This document shows, piece after piece, positions 25,621 to 34,142 of a stretch of DNA of 51,830 nucleotides (its first letter is position 1; the number at the start of each line of letters is the position of its first letter). Source of the stretch: Thiorhodococcus minor (GTDB lineage: Bacteria > Pseudomonadota > Gammaproteobacteria > Chromatiales > Chromatiaceae); the NCBI RefSeq assembly GCF_010820565.1, contig NZ_JAAIJQ010000040.1, forward strand, positions 1 to 51,830, read 5' to 3'. The translations under genes and the position numbers were made by a program. The notes below the pieces were generated by a model that saw only the letters and a program-made list of their open reading frames with translations, ran no database searches and was not told the DNA's origin.

Positions 25621-27177
25621 ATGAAACAAGGGCATCACAAACAGCGTACCGAGAGGCAAAGGACGAAGCGCTGCCGCTCTCTCGGTAGCCTGCGGGGAAT
25701 CACCTTATTCGCATGCATTGGCCTGATGATGGCGGTGCTGCTTCCGTCCACTCCGTACTCGGCTCGCGCCGCGAATCGCGTGACGCCGGTCGCCGATACT
25801 TCCGACCGCGATTTGGTCACAGTGGCGTTGAGCCAGTCGCGTGTGGTCAAACTGACCTCCAACTTGCCCAAGATCGAGCAAGTCTCGGTCGCCGATCAAG
25901 ACATTGCGGACATCATCGTCATCGATCCGGGCGGCGGCGGGAAGAGTGCCCAGATCTACGTTGTCGGCAAGGATCTGGGCGTTACCAACATGATTCTTTG
26001 GGGGGCGGACAGCAAGCTGATCGGTCGGCCGATCGTCCTGGAAGTGACGCCCGACCTGGCGCTGCTCAAGAGCCGCCTCTATGAAGTGATGCCCGGAGAG
26101 CAGGTCGCGGTGCGCTCGGCGCAGGGCAGTCTGGTGCTGAGCGGCACCGTTTCGAGTCCCGAAAAGGCCGCCGCCGCGCAGCAACTGGCCAGCAGCTTCA
26201 GCAATGGCGCGGCCGTGCTCAATCTGCTGCAGGTCGGCGGCTCGCAGCAGGTGATGCTTGAGGTCAGGGTTGCGGAGATCACCCGGAGCCTGGTCAAGCG
26301 GCTCGACATCAACTTCACCGGCTTATTCGGCGGCGACCAAGCGATTCGGATCGGAACGGGCGGTACTGGTACCACCATCCCAGTGGACGACAACTGGTCG
26401 GTAGGCATTCCTGCTTTCAGCTCTCAGGACCGCGCGCTCTTCTTGAATTCCTTGGGCAGCGATTACCTGCTGAGTGTCGTGATCGATGCCGCCAAGAACA
26501 ACGGACTCGCCAAGATCTTGGCAGAGCCGAACCTGACCACATTGAGCGGCCAAGAGGCCAATTTTCTCGCTGGTGGCGAATTTCCGATTCCCGTCCCCCA
26601 AGACAACGGCAATACCACCATCGAATACAAGGACTATGGAGTGGGTTTGCAGTTCATCCCCGTCGTACTGGACTCGGGGCTGATCAGCGTGAAAGTCAAC
26701 GTCACGGTCTCCGAGCTGACTTCGGAGAACGCCGTCACGGTTGGCACTGGTACCAGTGCGAGCTTCTTCGTTCCCGCATTGACCAAGCGAAGCGCCAATG
26801 CGACGGTCGAGGTGACGACGGGAGAGACCATCGCCATCGCCGGCCTCATTAGCGAGCGGCTGCGCGAGAACGTCGATAAGTTTCCCGGACTCGGCGACGT
26901 CCCCGTCCTGGGAACGCTGTTCCGCAGTCAAGAGTTCGTCAAGGGACAGACGGAGCTTATGATCTTCGTCACGCCGCGACTCGCGCGATCTTACAGTCCT
27001 GATTACGTCCGTCTGCCCACCGACGATTTCGTCGAGCCCGACGACTTGGAGTTCTATCTCATGGGGCGGCTCGAGTCCTGCAAGGACCGCAGCCAGCGCA
27101 CCGCGTTCACCTGCACGGGTGGCGGGATGAGTCCCGACACCAGCGGCAGTGAAGGTTACTTCGGTCACGATCTCTGA
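25621..27177 (+). CDS. rcpA: RcpA/CpaC outer-membrane secretin
   Basis: A 518-residue secretin forming the outer-membrane channel for the pilus. Signal sequence: a basic N-terminus, LFACIGLMMAVLLPSTPYSARA. The pilus N-terminal domain (VVKLTSNLPKIEQVSVADQDIADII) is followed by a BON-like segment (LVLSGTVSSPEKAAAAQQLA). The secretin core has LAEPNLTTLSGQEANFLAGGEFPIPV and the C-terminal signature VTTGETIAIAGLISERLRENVDKFPGLGDVPVLGTLFRS. All the usual parts are intact. It lies about 140 bp after rcpC and 14 bp before the small lipoprotein gene. Confidence 0.92.
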   Translation: MKQGHHKQRTERQRTKRCRSLGSLRGITLFACIGLMMAVLLPSTPYSARAANRVTPVADTSDRDLVTVALSQSRVVKLTSNLPKIEQVSVADQDIADIIVIDPGGGGKSAQIYVVGKDLGVTNMILWGADSKLIGRPIVLEVTPDLALLKSRLYEVMPGEQVAVRSAQGSLVLSGTVSSPEKAAAAQQLASSFSNGAAVLNLLQVGGSQQVMLEVRVAEITRSLVKRLDINFTGLFGGDQAIRIGTGGTGTTIPVDDNWSVGIPAFSSQDRALFLNSLGSDYLLSVVIDAAKNNGLAKILAEPNLTTLSGQEANFLAGGEFPIPVPQDNGNTTIEYKDYGVGLQFIPVVLDSGLISVKVNVTVSELTSENAVTVGTGTSASFFVPALTKRSANATVEVTTGETIAIAGLISERLRENVDKFPGLGDVPVLGTLFRSQEFVKGQTELMIFVTPRLARSYSPDYVRLPTDDFVEPDDLEFYLMGRLESCKDRSQRTAFTCTGGGMSPDTSGSEGYFGHDL

Positions 27178-27191
27178 AACGGGGGAAGGCT

Positions 27192-27470
27192 ATGATCGCC
27201 AAAGGTGGCCGCAGCTTGATGACGCCTTTCTTTCTCTGTTGTTCTGCTACCCTGCTCATGGTTGGCTGTGCCACGGATGGAGGGGAGGGATATTCACCCC
27301 AGTTCGGCGAGTCCGTTCGTCAGAGCCTCTCTATGCAAACCGCTGACCCTGCCAGCAATGCGCCGGGACTGAGTGGTGTGAAGGCGATGACGGCCTTGCA
27401 GGCCTATCGGCGCGATGTCGGTGATTTCAATGCAGTGGATGACACGCTCAGCATCAACGTCGGTAACTGA
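27192..27470 (+). CDS. Small Tad-associated lipoprotein
   Basis: A 92-residue protein with a lipoprotein signal (LCCSATLLMVGC, cysteine ~26). The mature segment FGESVRQSLSMQTADPASNAPGLSGVKAMTALQAYRRDVG resembles short lipoproteins found between the secretin and tadZ genes of other Tad loci (FGxxVRxxxxxQ...NP then GLDG). It may play a role like RcpB/CpaD in secretin assembly or localisation, which is inferred. The strong GGGGGAAGG ribosome site and the 14-bp gap from rcpA show co-expression. A composite repeat follows it within the operon. Confidence 0.75.
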   Translation: MIAKGGRSLMTPFFLCCSATLLMVGCATDGGEGYSPQFGESVRQSLSMQTADPASNAPGLSGVKAMTALQAYRRDVGDFNAVDDTLSINVGN

Positions 27471-27543
27471 GGTCGAGCGTTCTTCTGAGTCGCCAGCGCC
27501 GGGAGCATCCGCCACTGGAACGGGACGGCTGAAAGGCGCCACC

Positions 27544-27835
27544 GGCCTTGATCGGCAGTCGGACTCTTTAGGGTGGACGAGCGATCGCCAAGTCCACTGA
27601 ATCCCGTGCCGGCGTTGGTGGACTGAGCTGCGAGACTGTGAAGAAATTCTGCGTAGGTTGGGCTGAGGTACGAAGCTCAACATGGCGGTCGGCCTAAGGC
27701 GCTGATTGTTCGGCCTCCTGCGTCGGCCCAACCTACGGCAAGATGCGGTCTTCGCGGTGCGCCCGGAATACTTTCACAGTCTCTGCGCTTGTCCACCCTC
27801 CAGCGGGAAGCCGGACTGATCTGTGATCGACGCCG
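27544..27835 (+). repeat. Double-hairpin repeat within the tad operon, carrying a MITE
   Basis: Both outer termini and both hairpins of the REPIN-like repeat are present. The loop of hairpin 2 is interrupted by a 150-bp element. The composite fills most of the 395-bp gap between the lipoprotein gene and tadZ. Confidence 0.85.
27633..27782 (+). mobile_element. 150-bp MITE with TIR and 5-bp target duplication
   Basis: Begins AGACTGTGAAGAAA and ends TACTTTCACAGTCT; the first ten bases of the termini are exact inverse complements. It is flanked by CTGCG at 27628-27632 and 27783-27787. It inserted in the loop of the second hairpin of the host repeat. The interior holds GTAGGTTGGGC and GGCCCAACCTAC, making a further long palindrome. 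It has no coding capacity. Confidence 0.85.
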
Positions 27836-27865
27836 CCCCACCCATGAATGGATTGTTGGATCGAT

Positions 27866-29056
27866 ATGCGTCACCCATTAAAAATCTTGCTCGCCGGACG
27901 CCCAAATTTAGCCTTCTCTGAGCTCGAGGCCCTGCTATCCAATCAGCGTCAGTTCCTGGTGACCGCCCGCGCCATCGGTAACGGCGAAGACAAGTCCATC
28001 TCGGAGCTTGAGAGCGCGTTCAATGCCGTGGTGCTTGTGCTCGACAAGGACTGGCGCGGCATGCTCAGTGCCTGCTTCCCGAAGGAGACGCCGTCGGGCA
28101 AACCTCTGCTGGTGGTTGGACCTCCGGGCGATACGGAGCTGTTGCGGATGGCCATGCGGCTGGGGGGGCGGGACTTCTTCACCCTTCCACCGACAGGCGA
28201 CGAGCTGATTCCGGCGTTGGATCGGCTCGCGACGGAAGAGCATGACCGCCACGGCGGACTCTCGGCGCGCGTAACCACCTTCATGAACGGCAAGGGCGGC
28301 AGCGGCGCGAGCATTTGCGCCGCCAATTATGCCCACATCCTCGCGGAGCGTCGGGACCGCCGTGTCGTACTGCTCGACTTCGAGATGCAGTTCGGCAGCC
28401 TCTGCACCTATTTCAACCTCCAATCGCGCAGCGGTCTGGTCCGCGCGCTGGAGATGGTCGATTCGCTCGATGAGTCGGCCCTGCAAGGCTATACCCAGAA
28501 GCACCCCAGCGGTCTCTATCTGCTCTCGGCCGCGGCCGAGGGTCTCGTCCTTCCCGATGACATCCACGAAGAGCGCGTTGCCAAGTTGTTCGGGGTGCTC
28601 GACGAGGCCTTCGAGGACCTGGTCATCGACCTGCCAAGGCGCATCGATCAGGCAAGCGCTGCCGTGCTCGACCGCTCCGACCGCGTCATGTTGGTGGTGC
28701 AGCAGACCGTCGCCCACTTGCAAGAGATCAAGCGGCTCGTGGGTGTCCTCGACGGTGTGCTGGGGATCACGCCGGATCGGCTTCTGGTGATCGTCAACCG
28801 CTATCAGAAACGTGGCGAATTGACCCTCAAGGACTTCAGTGGCGCTCTTCCAGGGGTGCGGGTCGAGGGGCTTCCGAACGACTACGCCAATGTTTCCCAG
28901 AGCATCAATCTAGGTATACCGCTGCTCCAGCACGCACCGCGCTCGCCGTTCTGCAAATCTCTGTTAGCGCTCGAGGAGTCGTTCGCGCAAGTCGACAAGC
29001 CCGGCTCAACGCCGCCCCGACGCGGGCCGCTCGCTTGGCTGCCGCGCGCTCACTAA
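27866..29056 (+). CDS. tadZ: TadZ/CpaE-like MinD-family ATPase
   Basis: About 396 residues. The N-terminal ~120 residues form an atypical receiver-like domain (LKILLAGRPNLAFSELEALL...). The MinD/ParA-type ATPase follows, with deviant Walker A in FMNGKGGSGASICAANYA and Walker B-like VVLLDFEMQFGS, then LVIDLPRRIDQ. TadZ places the pilus machine at the pole or assembly site. The ATG at 27866 is preferred over ATG 27848, which is six codons upstream. It is separated from the upstream genes by the composite repeat, so it may be the first gene of a sub-transcript, and it is 15 bp from tadA. Confidence 0.9.
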   Translation: MRHPLKILLAGRPNLAFSELEALLSNQRQFLVTARAIGNGEDKSISELESAFNAVVLVLDKDWRGMLSACFPKETPSGKPLLVVGPPGDTELLRMAMRLGGRDFFTLPPTGDELIPALDRLATEEHDRHGGLSARVTTFMNGKGGSGASICAANYAHILAERRDRRVVLLDFEMQFGSLCTYFNLQSRSGLVRALEMVDSLDESALQGYTQKHPSGLYLLSAAAEGLVLPDDIHEERVAKLFGVLDEAFEDLVIDLPRRIDQASAAVLDRSDRVMLVVQQTVAHLQEIKRLVGVLDGVLGITPDRLLVIVNRYQKRGELTLKDFSGALPGVRVEGLPNDYANVSQSINLGIPLLQHAPRSPFCKSLLALEESFAQVDKPGSTPPRRGPLAWLPRAH

Positions 29057-29071
29057 CCAGGTACTTGACCC

Positions 29072-30457
29072 ATGGATCCGACTCAAGCCCGCTCCCCGCT
29101 TTTTTCCGAACGCAGCAGCAACGAGCTTGGACAAGACAATCCGCTGCACCGGCGCGGACTCGGCGGGCGTCTTGGCGCTGGCCTGTCCCTGAACGAGCAA
29201 GAAGTCAAGCAAGACCTCCTGCAGCGGGTCGTGAAGATGATGGATCTCTCGCTGCTGGCCAGCATGGAGGAGAAGGAGGCGCGCAGCCAGATCCAGGACG
29301 TCTGCGAGCGTCTGATGACGCAGCAGTCCCTGCCGTTCAATGCGCTGACGCGGCAGCGGATCGTCAAGGAGATCGAGAGCGAGATCCTGGGTCTCGGTCC
29401 GCTCGAGGGTCTGCTCGCCGATCACGGCATTTCCGACATCCTGGTGAACGGACCCGACCAGATCTATGTCGAGCGCAACGGCAGGCTCGAGCTCTCCAGC
29501 GCCCGTTTCGATAGCGAGCGCCACCTCATGACCATCATCGACCGCGTCGTCTCGCGCGTCGGGCGGCGCATCGACGAGTCCTCGCCCATGGTCGATGCGC
29601 GGCTCCAGGACGGCTCCCGCGTCAATGCCATCATCCCGCCGCTGGCCCTCAACGGGCCTGTGATGTCCATCCGCCGTTTTCCCGCCGAGCGCTTGACCGT
29701 TCAGCGCCTCGTCGAGCTTGGCGCATTGACGCCGACCATCACGACCCTGCTCAGGACGATCGTCAAGGGACGCCTCAACGTGCTGATCTCCGGCGGCACG
29801 GGAACCGGTAAGACCACCCTGCTCAACGCCTTGTCCGGCTTCATCCCGCCGGAAGAGCGCGTGATCACCATCGAGGACTCCGCCGAGCTGCAGCTGCAGC
29901 AGCCGCACGTCATTCGTCTGGAGACACGCCCGCCCAACATCGAAGGCCGCGGCGAGGTGAGCCAGCGCGAGCTGGTCCGGAACAGCCTGCGTATGCGCCC
30001 GGACCGGATCGTGGTCGGCGAGGTGCGCGGCGCCGAGGCGCTGGACATGCTGCAGGCGATGAACACCGGCCACGACGGCTCCCTCACCACCATTCACGCC
30101 AATTCGCCCCGCGATGGTCTGACCAGAATCGAAAGCATGGTCGCCATGTCTGGCGTCAACCTGCCGAGCCGCTCGGTCCGCGCTCAGATCGCCTCGGCGC
30201 TCGACGTCGTCGTGCAGCTCGAGCGCCAGGAAGACGGACGCCGCCGCATCGTCAGCGTCCAAGAGCTCGATGGCATGGAAGGGGACATCATCACCATGTC
30301 CGAGATCTTCCGCTTCGAGCGCGAGGGCGTCGACCGCGACGGCAGCGTCCGCGGCCATTTCATGGCGACCGGCGTGGTGCCCAAGTTCTTCGATCAGCTG
30401 AACCGGCGCGGTCTGGACTTGGAAGTCAGCGTCTTCGACCCAGGCTACACCAAATAG
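29072..30457 (+). CDS. tadA: TadA/CpaF pilus motor ATPase
   Basis: A 461-residue secretion/assembly ATPase that powers Flp pilus extension and, in some Tad systems, retraction. The N-terminal domain spans about 1-225. Walker A is GGTGTGKTT (241-249), the Asp box is [13 protein letters not shown], Walker B is [12 protein letters not shown], and the His box is [16 protein letters not shown]. All motifs are intact and the length is typical. A high-G+C gene with a long open antisense frame that is only a codon-bias shadow. Genes tadZ-A-B-C-D run in the usual order, with gaps of 8-35 bp. Confidence 0.94.
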   Translation: MDPTQARSPLFSERSSNELGQDNPLHRRGLGGRLGAGLSLNEQEVKQDLLQRVVKMMDLSLLASMEEKEARSQIQDVCERLMTQQSLPFNALTRQRIVKEIESEILGLGPLEGLLADHGISDILVNGPDQIYVERNGRLELSSARFDSERHLMTIIDRVVSRVGRRIDESSPMVDARLQDGSRVNAIIPPLALNGPVMSIRRFPAERLTVQRLVELGALTPTITTLLRTIVKGRLNVLISGGTGTGKTTLLNALSGFIPPEERVITIEDSAELQLQQPHVIRLETRPPNIEGRGEVSQRELVRNSLRMRPDRIVVGEVRGAEALDMLQAMNTGHDGSLTTIHANSPRDGLTRIESMVAMSGVNLPSRSVRAQIASALDVVVQLERQEDGRRRIVSVQELDGMEGDIITMSEIFRFEREGVDRDGSVRGHFMATGVVPKFFDQLNRRGLDLEVSVFDPGYTK

Positions 30458-30472
30458 CGCAGGGAGCTTTTC

Positions 30473-31444
30473 ATGTCTGACCAGGATATCTTCCTGCTGA
30501 TGGTGTTCATCGTCGGCCTGCTGCTCAGCCAGTCCTTCGTGCGACCCCTGATGGGCAGCAGCAGCCAGTCGCGTAAGCGCCTGCGTGAGCGGATCAGGAA
30601 CCTCTCGACCGACACGCGCGCGGAGCGCCATGTGTCGCTGGTGCGCGAGCGGTACATCAAGAATCTGTCGCCACTCGAGCTGCGGTTGCTGGAGCTGCCG
30701 GGGATGGACCGCTTGCAGACGCTGCTCGACCAAGCCGGCTCGGAGCAGTATCCGCATCGCCTGGTGATGGTCTGCCTGGCTTTCCTGGTGGCCGGTGGTG
30801 CGCTTGCCGTCTACTTGTTCGGCTGGGGGCTGGCTGCTCCCGTCTTTGCGCTAATCGCCGGCAGCTCGCCGCTGTTTTGGATGCAGCGCAAGCGCGCCAA
30901 GCGGCTCAACCGCTTCGAGGAGCAGTTCGGCGATGCGCTGACCATCATGGCCCGCGCCATGCGCGCCGGTCTGCCCTTCACGGAAGCGCTGAAACTGGTC
31001 TCACAGGAGATGAAGGAGCCCGCCGGCAAGGAGTTCGGCATCGTCTTCACCGAGATCAACTATGGTGGCGACGCCCGCAGCGCCATGCTAGGTCTGCTCG
31101 AGCGGGTACCCAGCGTGATGGTTATGGCCATGGTGACCTCGGTCATGATTCAGCGCGAAACTGGGGGCAATCTCGCGGAGCTGCTGGACAAGCTGGCGGA
31201 GATGATGCGCACGCGCTTCCGCTTTCAGCGCAGCCTGCGCACGCTCACCGCCGAGGGACGGCTCGCGGCCTGGATTCTCTCCCTCCTGCCGTTCTTCATG
31301 GTCGGGGCGCTGACGCTCATCAATCCCGAGTTCATCCCCATGCTCACCGAAGATCCGGAGGGCCGCCGGTTCGTGGCCTACGCCTTCGTTCTTCTCGTGA
31401 TCGGGGTGATCTGGCTGCGCGCCGTCACCAAGGTCGATGTCTGA
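30473..31444 (+). CDS. tadB: TadB inner-membrane platform protein
   Basis: A 323-residue T2SSF-domain protein. There are two hydrophobic stretches near residues 100-130, then the cytoplasmic T2SF domain (FEEQFGDALTIMARAMRAGLPFTEALKLVSQEM...), and two C-terminal membrane helices (LAAWILSLLPFFMVGAL and FVAYAFVLLVIGVIWL). It pairs with TadC to form the platform on which TadA acts. Ribosome site GGGAGC stands before the ATG. The gene is 15 bp after tadA. Confidence 0.93.
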   Translation: MSDQDIFLLMVFIVGLLLSQSFVRPLMGSSSQSRKRLRERIRNLSTDTRAERHVSLVRERYIKNLSPLELRLLELPGMDRLQTLLDQAGSEQYPHRLVMVCLAFLVAGGALAVYLFGWGLAAPVFALIAGSSPLFWMQRKRAKRLNRFEEQFGDALTIMARAMRAGLPFTEALKLVSQEMKEPAGKEFGIVFTEINYGGDARSAMLGLLERVPSVMVMAMVTSVMIQRETGGNLAELLDKLAEMMRTRFRFQRSLRTLTAEGRLAAWILSLLPFFMVGALTLINPEFIPMLTEDPEGRRFVAYAFVLLVIGVIWLRAVTKVDV

Positions 31445-31456
31445 GCGAGACTGGTG

Positions 31457-32449
31457 ATGTTCGACTGGCTGCTGAATCTCCCCGTGCTGCAAGAGCTCTT
31501 CGGAACTGACCCCGCAGGGCTGCAGACCTTCTACTCCGTGCTCATCGGCGTGGCCGTCTTCATTCTGGCGCTTGCGCTCTACTTCGTCGCCAGTGGTACC
31601 TGGAATCCGCTGCGCAGGCGGGTCGAATCCGTCAAGCAAGTGCCTGGAATGCCCGCGCCCAAGGAATCCAGCCCTGGCTTGATTGCGGCCCTTGGCGGCA
31701 TCTTCATGCCCCGAAGCGCCTCCAAGCGCGGCTCCACGCAAGAGATCCTGCGCTACGCCGGCTACAACGAGGATGGCACCATCCGGGTGTTCTACGGGCT
31801 CAAGCTCCTCGCGACCTTGCTCGTCCCGACAGTCCTTTTCGCCACCCTCAAGCTCACGGGCCGCACCATGGCGCTGGAGGACCTGCTGCTTTACCTGCTG
31901 CTCGCCGGTCTCCTGGGCTACCTGATTCCCGACCTGATCCTGCGTAGGCGCGCCCAGCGCCGGCAGGATCGCTTGCGCAAGGGGCTGCCGGATGCCATGG
32001 ACCTGCTGGTCGTCTGCTCCGAGGCTGGCCTAGGGCTGAGCGCCGGAATCCAGCGTGTCTCGAGCGAGATCACCATTACACACCCGGACCTCGCCGAGGA
32101 GCTGTCGCTCTTCTCCATGCAGACGCGGGCGGGCATGGACAACCGCGCGGCCCTCCGGGATCTCGAAGAGCGCACCGGGCTGGAGGACATCCAAACCCTG
32201 GTCGCCATGCTGCTGCAGAGCATGCGCTTCGGCACCAGCATCGCCGAGACCCTGCGGATCTACGCCGACGAGCTGCGCGACAAGCGCCTCCAGCGAGCCC
32301 AGGAGAAGGCGGCACGGGTCGGCACCCTCATGATCTTCCCGCTGGTGCTCTGCATCATGCCGAGCTTCCTGCTCGTGGTGCTCGGTCCGGCGATCTTGGG
32401 CGCCATCCGTGCGTTTAAGGCAAGTGTGCTCGGTGACTTCGGAAACTAG
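31457..32449 (+). CDS. tadC: TadC inner-membrane platform protein
   Basis: About 330 residues and a paralogue of TadB. An N-terminal helix (LIGVAVFILALALYFVASG) is followed by a central hydrophobic pair and the T2SF domain LRKGLPDAMDLLVVCSEAGLGLSAGIQRVSSEI, with FGTSIAETLRIYADELRDKRLQRAQEKAARV before the last helices. The start is ATG 31457; a GTG directly before it at 31454 is also possible. It completes the TadB/TadC heteromeric platform. Confidence 0.93.
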   Translation: MFDWLLNLPVLQELFGTDPAGLQTFYSVLIGVAVFILALALYFVASGTWNPLRRRVESVKQVPGMPAPKESSPGLIAALGGIFMPRSASKRGSTQEILRYAGYNEDGTIRVFYGLKLLATLLVPTVLFATLKLTGRTMALEDLLLYLLLAGLLGYLIPDLILRRRAQRRQDRLRKGLPDAMDLLVVCSEAGLGLSAGIQRVSSEITITHPDLAEELSLFSMQTRAGMDNRAALRDLEERTGLEDIQTLVAMLLQSMRFGTSIAETLRIYADELRDKRLQRAQEKAARVGTLMIFPLVLCIMPSFLLVVLGPAILGAIRAFKASVLGDFGN

Positions 32450-32483
32450 CACTCAATCTTCAACCGCTCAGTGAGGACCACCA

Positions 32484-33434
32484 ATGCGGCGACGGTCACC
32501 GAATTCCTTCCGCTGGCTGCTGGCCCTGGCCCTTCCGGTTGGTCTCTTGCTCAGCGGCTGCGCGTCGCTCGGCGGCGACAAGGCCGACGGGCCTTCCGAG
32601 GGGCTCTACGACGTGCTCTACGAGGGCAAGTCCAAGGTCGCCTTCGGTACCGAGCTGCCTTCCGGGTCGGCGGCGGAGGCGATGCGGCGTGGCGACATCG
32701 CCGCCCTCGACGGCGACTTGGACAAGGCGCTGTTCCACTACATCCACGTCCTGGAGCTGGATGAGGGCAGCGCGGAGGCACTGGAGAAGATCGGGCGCAT
32801 TCATGCCGTGCGCGGCAAGGCGGCACTCGCCGAAATGGGGTATCGCTGGTCATTGCAGATCGATCCTAACCGCCCGCAGGCGCTGGCCGGTCTCGGGGTC
32901 CTACTCCTCAAGCAGCGCAAGTACGAGGAGGCCAAACAGAATCTGGCGAAGGCCGTGAGCCTGGAGCCCGGACTGGCCGAGGCTCACAACGCGCTCGGCG
33001 TCATCGCGGACCTGGACCGCGACTTCGCCAGTGCCCAAGCCCACTACGAGAAGGCCCTCGCCGCGACACCAAGGGTCGCGTCCCTGCACAACAATCTCGG
33101 GTATTCGCGCTATCTCGAGGGCAACTGGAAGCAGGCCATTGCCGCTTATCGGAAAGCTCTGCTGCTCGATCCCCGCTATGAGCGCGCCTGGCGCAATCTT
33201 GCCCTGGTCTATGCCCGCCAGAAACGATACGAGCAGGCCGTCGAGGCGCTTTCAAAAGTCGAAGAGCTTCCTAAGGCCTATAATGACATAGGCTATATTG
33301 CCATGATGGAGGGTAGATTGGACACGGCGCGTCGCTATTTCGCCGAGGCCAAGCGGCTTTCTCCCCAGTTCTACGCCTTGGCCGATGAGAACGAGCGTCG
33401 GGTTGCGATTTTGCAGGGGCATGCGGGGCCGTGA
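32484..33434 (+). CDS. tadD: TadD TPR lipoprotein
   Basis: A 316-residue outer-membrane-directed lipoprotein (signal LLALALPVGLLLSGC) with five or six TPR units from about residue 65, for example ALFHYIHVLELDEGSAEALEKIG and AIAAYRKALLLDPRYERAWRNLA. TadD proteins act like PilF/PilW in secretin assembly. GAGGACC precedes the ATG. Start and TPR layout agree with the family. A hairpin and a drop in G+C separate it from the pseudopilin genes that follow. Confidence 0.9.
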   Translation: MRRRSPNSFRWLLALALPVGLLLSGCASLGGDKADGPSEGLYDVLYEGKSKVAFGTELPSGSAAEAMRRGDIAALDGDLDKALFHYIHVLELDEGSAEALEKIGRIHAVRGKAALAEMGYRWSLQIDPNRPQALAGLGVLLLKQRKYEEAKQNLAKAVSLEPGLAEAHNALGVIADLDRDFASAQAHYEKALAATPRVASLHNNLGYSRYLEGNWKQAIAAYRKALLLDPRYERAWRNLALVYARQKRYEQAVEALSKVEELPKAYNDIGYIAMMEGRLDTARRYFAEAKRLSPQFYALADENERRVAILQGHAGP

Positions 33435-33500
33435 TGACGTGGGTGTGATGCTTGCCGAGTTGCTGCGTCGCTACCGAGTATCTTGCTTCAAAGACTGCTA

Positions 33501-33515
33501 GCCACATCATGTGGC
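33501..33515 (+). promoter_or_regulatory. Hairpin between tadD and tadE-like gene
   Basis: GCCACA-TCA-TGTGGC is a perfect 6-bp stem followed by ATCTTTA. It has only a short T-rich tail, so it is more likely a processing or attenuation site than a full terminator. It marks the boundary where base composition changes. Confidence 0.4.
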
Positions 33516-33551
33516 ATCTTTAGGGATGATCAGCCTTTCTGAGGCACAATC

Positions 33552-34142
33552 ATGATGCACATAAGACGATCGGAAGCGCGGCTGAAGCGATGGGCTGGGC
33601 GGCGGAAGCGTCAGCAAGGTAATGAGCTTGTCGCATTCGCCTTATTGATTTTCCCGTTTTTGCTCTTTTGTTTCATAATCATCGACGTCTCCGTGCTGAT
33701 GTTCGATCAGCAGATTCTGAATCAAGGGGCCCGTTACGCTGCACGGCAGGGGACGTTGTTTTGGATCGATCCTGACAACTACTACCATAACGATGCTGGG
33801 GCTTGGAAACCTAATAATCCGAGACAGCAGATCGCAGTCCATGAGCAGCTAATTGATTCCACGATCGACTATTTTTCTCTATTGACAATTAACCCTCGCA
33901 ATGGAGAGTTCGATTCCCCTGCTGTTGCATTGTCCCCGGCAGACGCACCTGAAGGCACAAGTCCAGACCGGATATGGCGCAACATTTCGTCTGCCACGAC
34001 TTCTCTGAAGCTAAGAAACGAGCACCGTTATTTCACCTTGACCAGCCTCATCGGTCTGGTGAGCCCGAGCCTCACTGCGGGAGTGGGTTATAGAGACGCG
34101 GATGGCGAGGTCTGGGGTGTCAGTACAGAGGCGGATCTTTAG
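33552..34142 (+). CDS. tadE: TadE-like pseudopilin
   Basis: A 196-residue protein with a long basic leader, then glycine 23 followed by NELVAFALLIFPFLLFCFIIIDVSVLMF, the TadE-type hydrophobic helix. QQILNQGARYAARQG matches the usual TadE continuation. Glu is at +2 after the predicted cleavage site and Phe at +6, while +5 is Ala rather than the usual Glu. The remaining ~150 residues are a soluble domain. It would be a minor pilin matured by TadV. ATG 33552 and ATG 33555 are adjacent. The stop overlaps the next start by one base (TAGTG). Confidence 0.82.
   Translation: MMHIRRSEARLKRWAGRRKRQQGNELVAFALLIFPFLLFCFIIIDVSVLMFDQQILNQGARYAARQGTLFWIDPDNYYHNDAGAWKPNNPRQQIAVHEQLIDSTIDYFSLLTINPRNGEFDSPAVALSPADAPEGTSPDRIWRNISSATTSLKLRNEHRYFTLTSLIGLVSPSLTAGVGYRDADGEVWGVSTEADL

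Noticed and set aside
29006-30757. 583-codon open frame antisense to tadA
   Set aside because: It mirrors the G+C-rich codon pattern of tadA, whose ATPase motifs are complete. The antisense product is low-complexity in H, D and A and has no family features.
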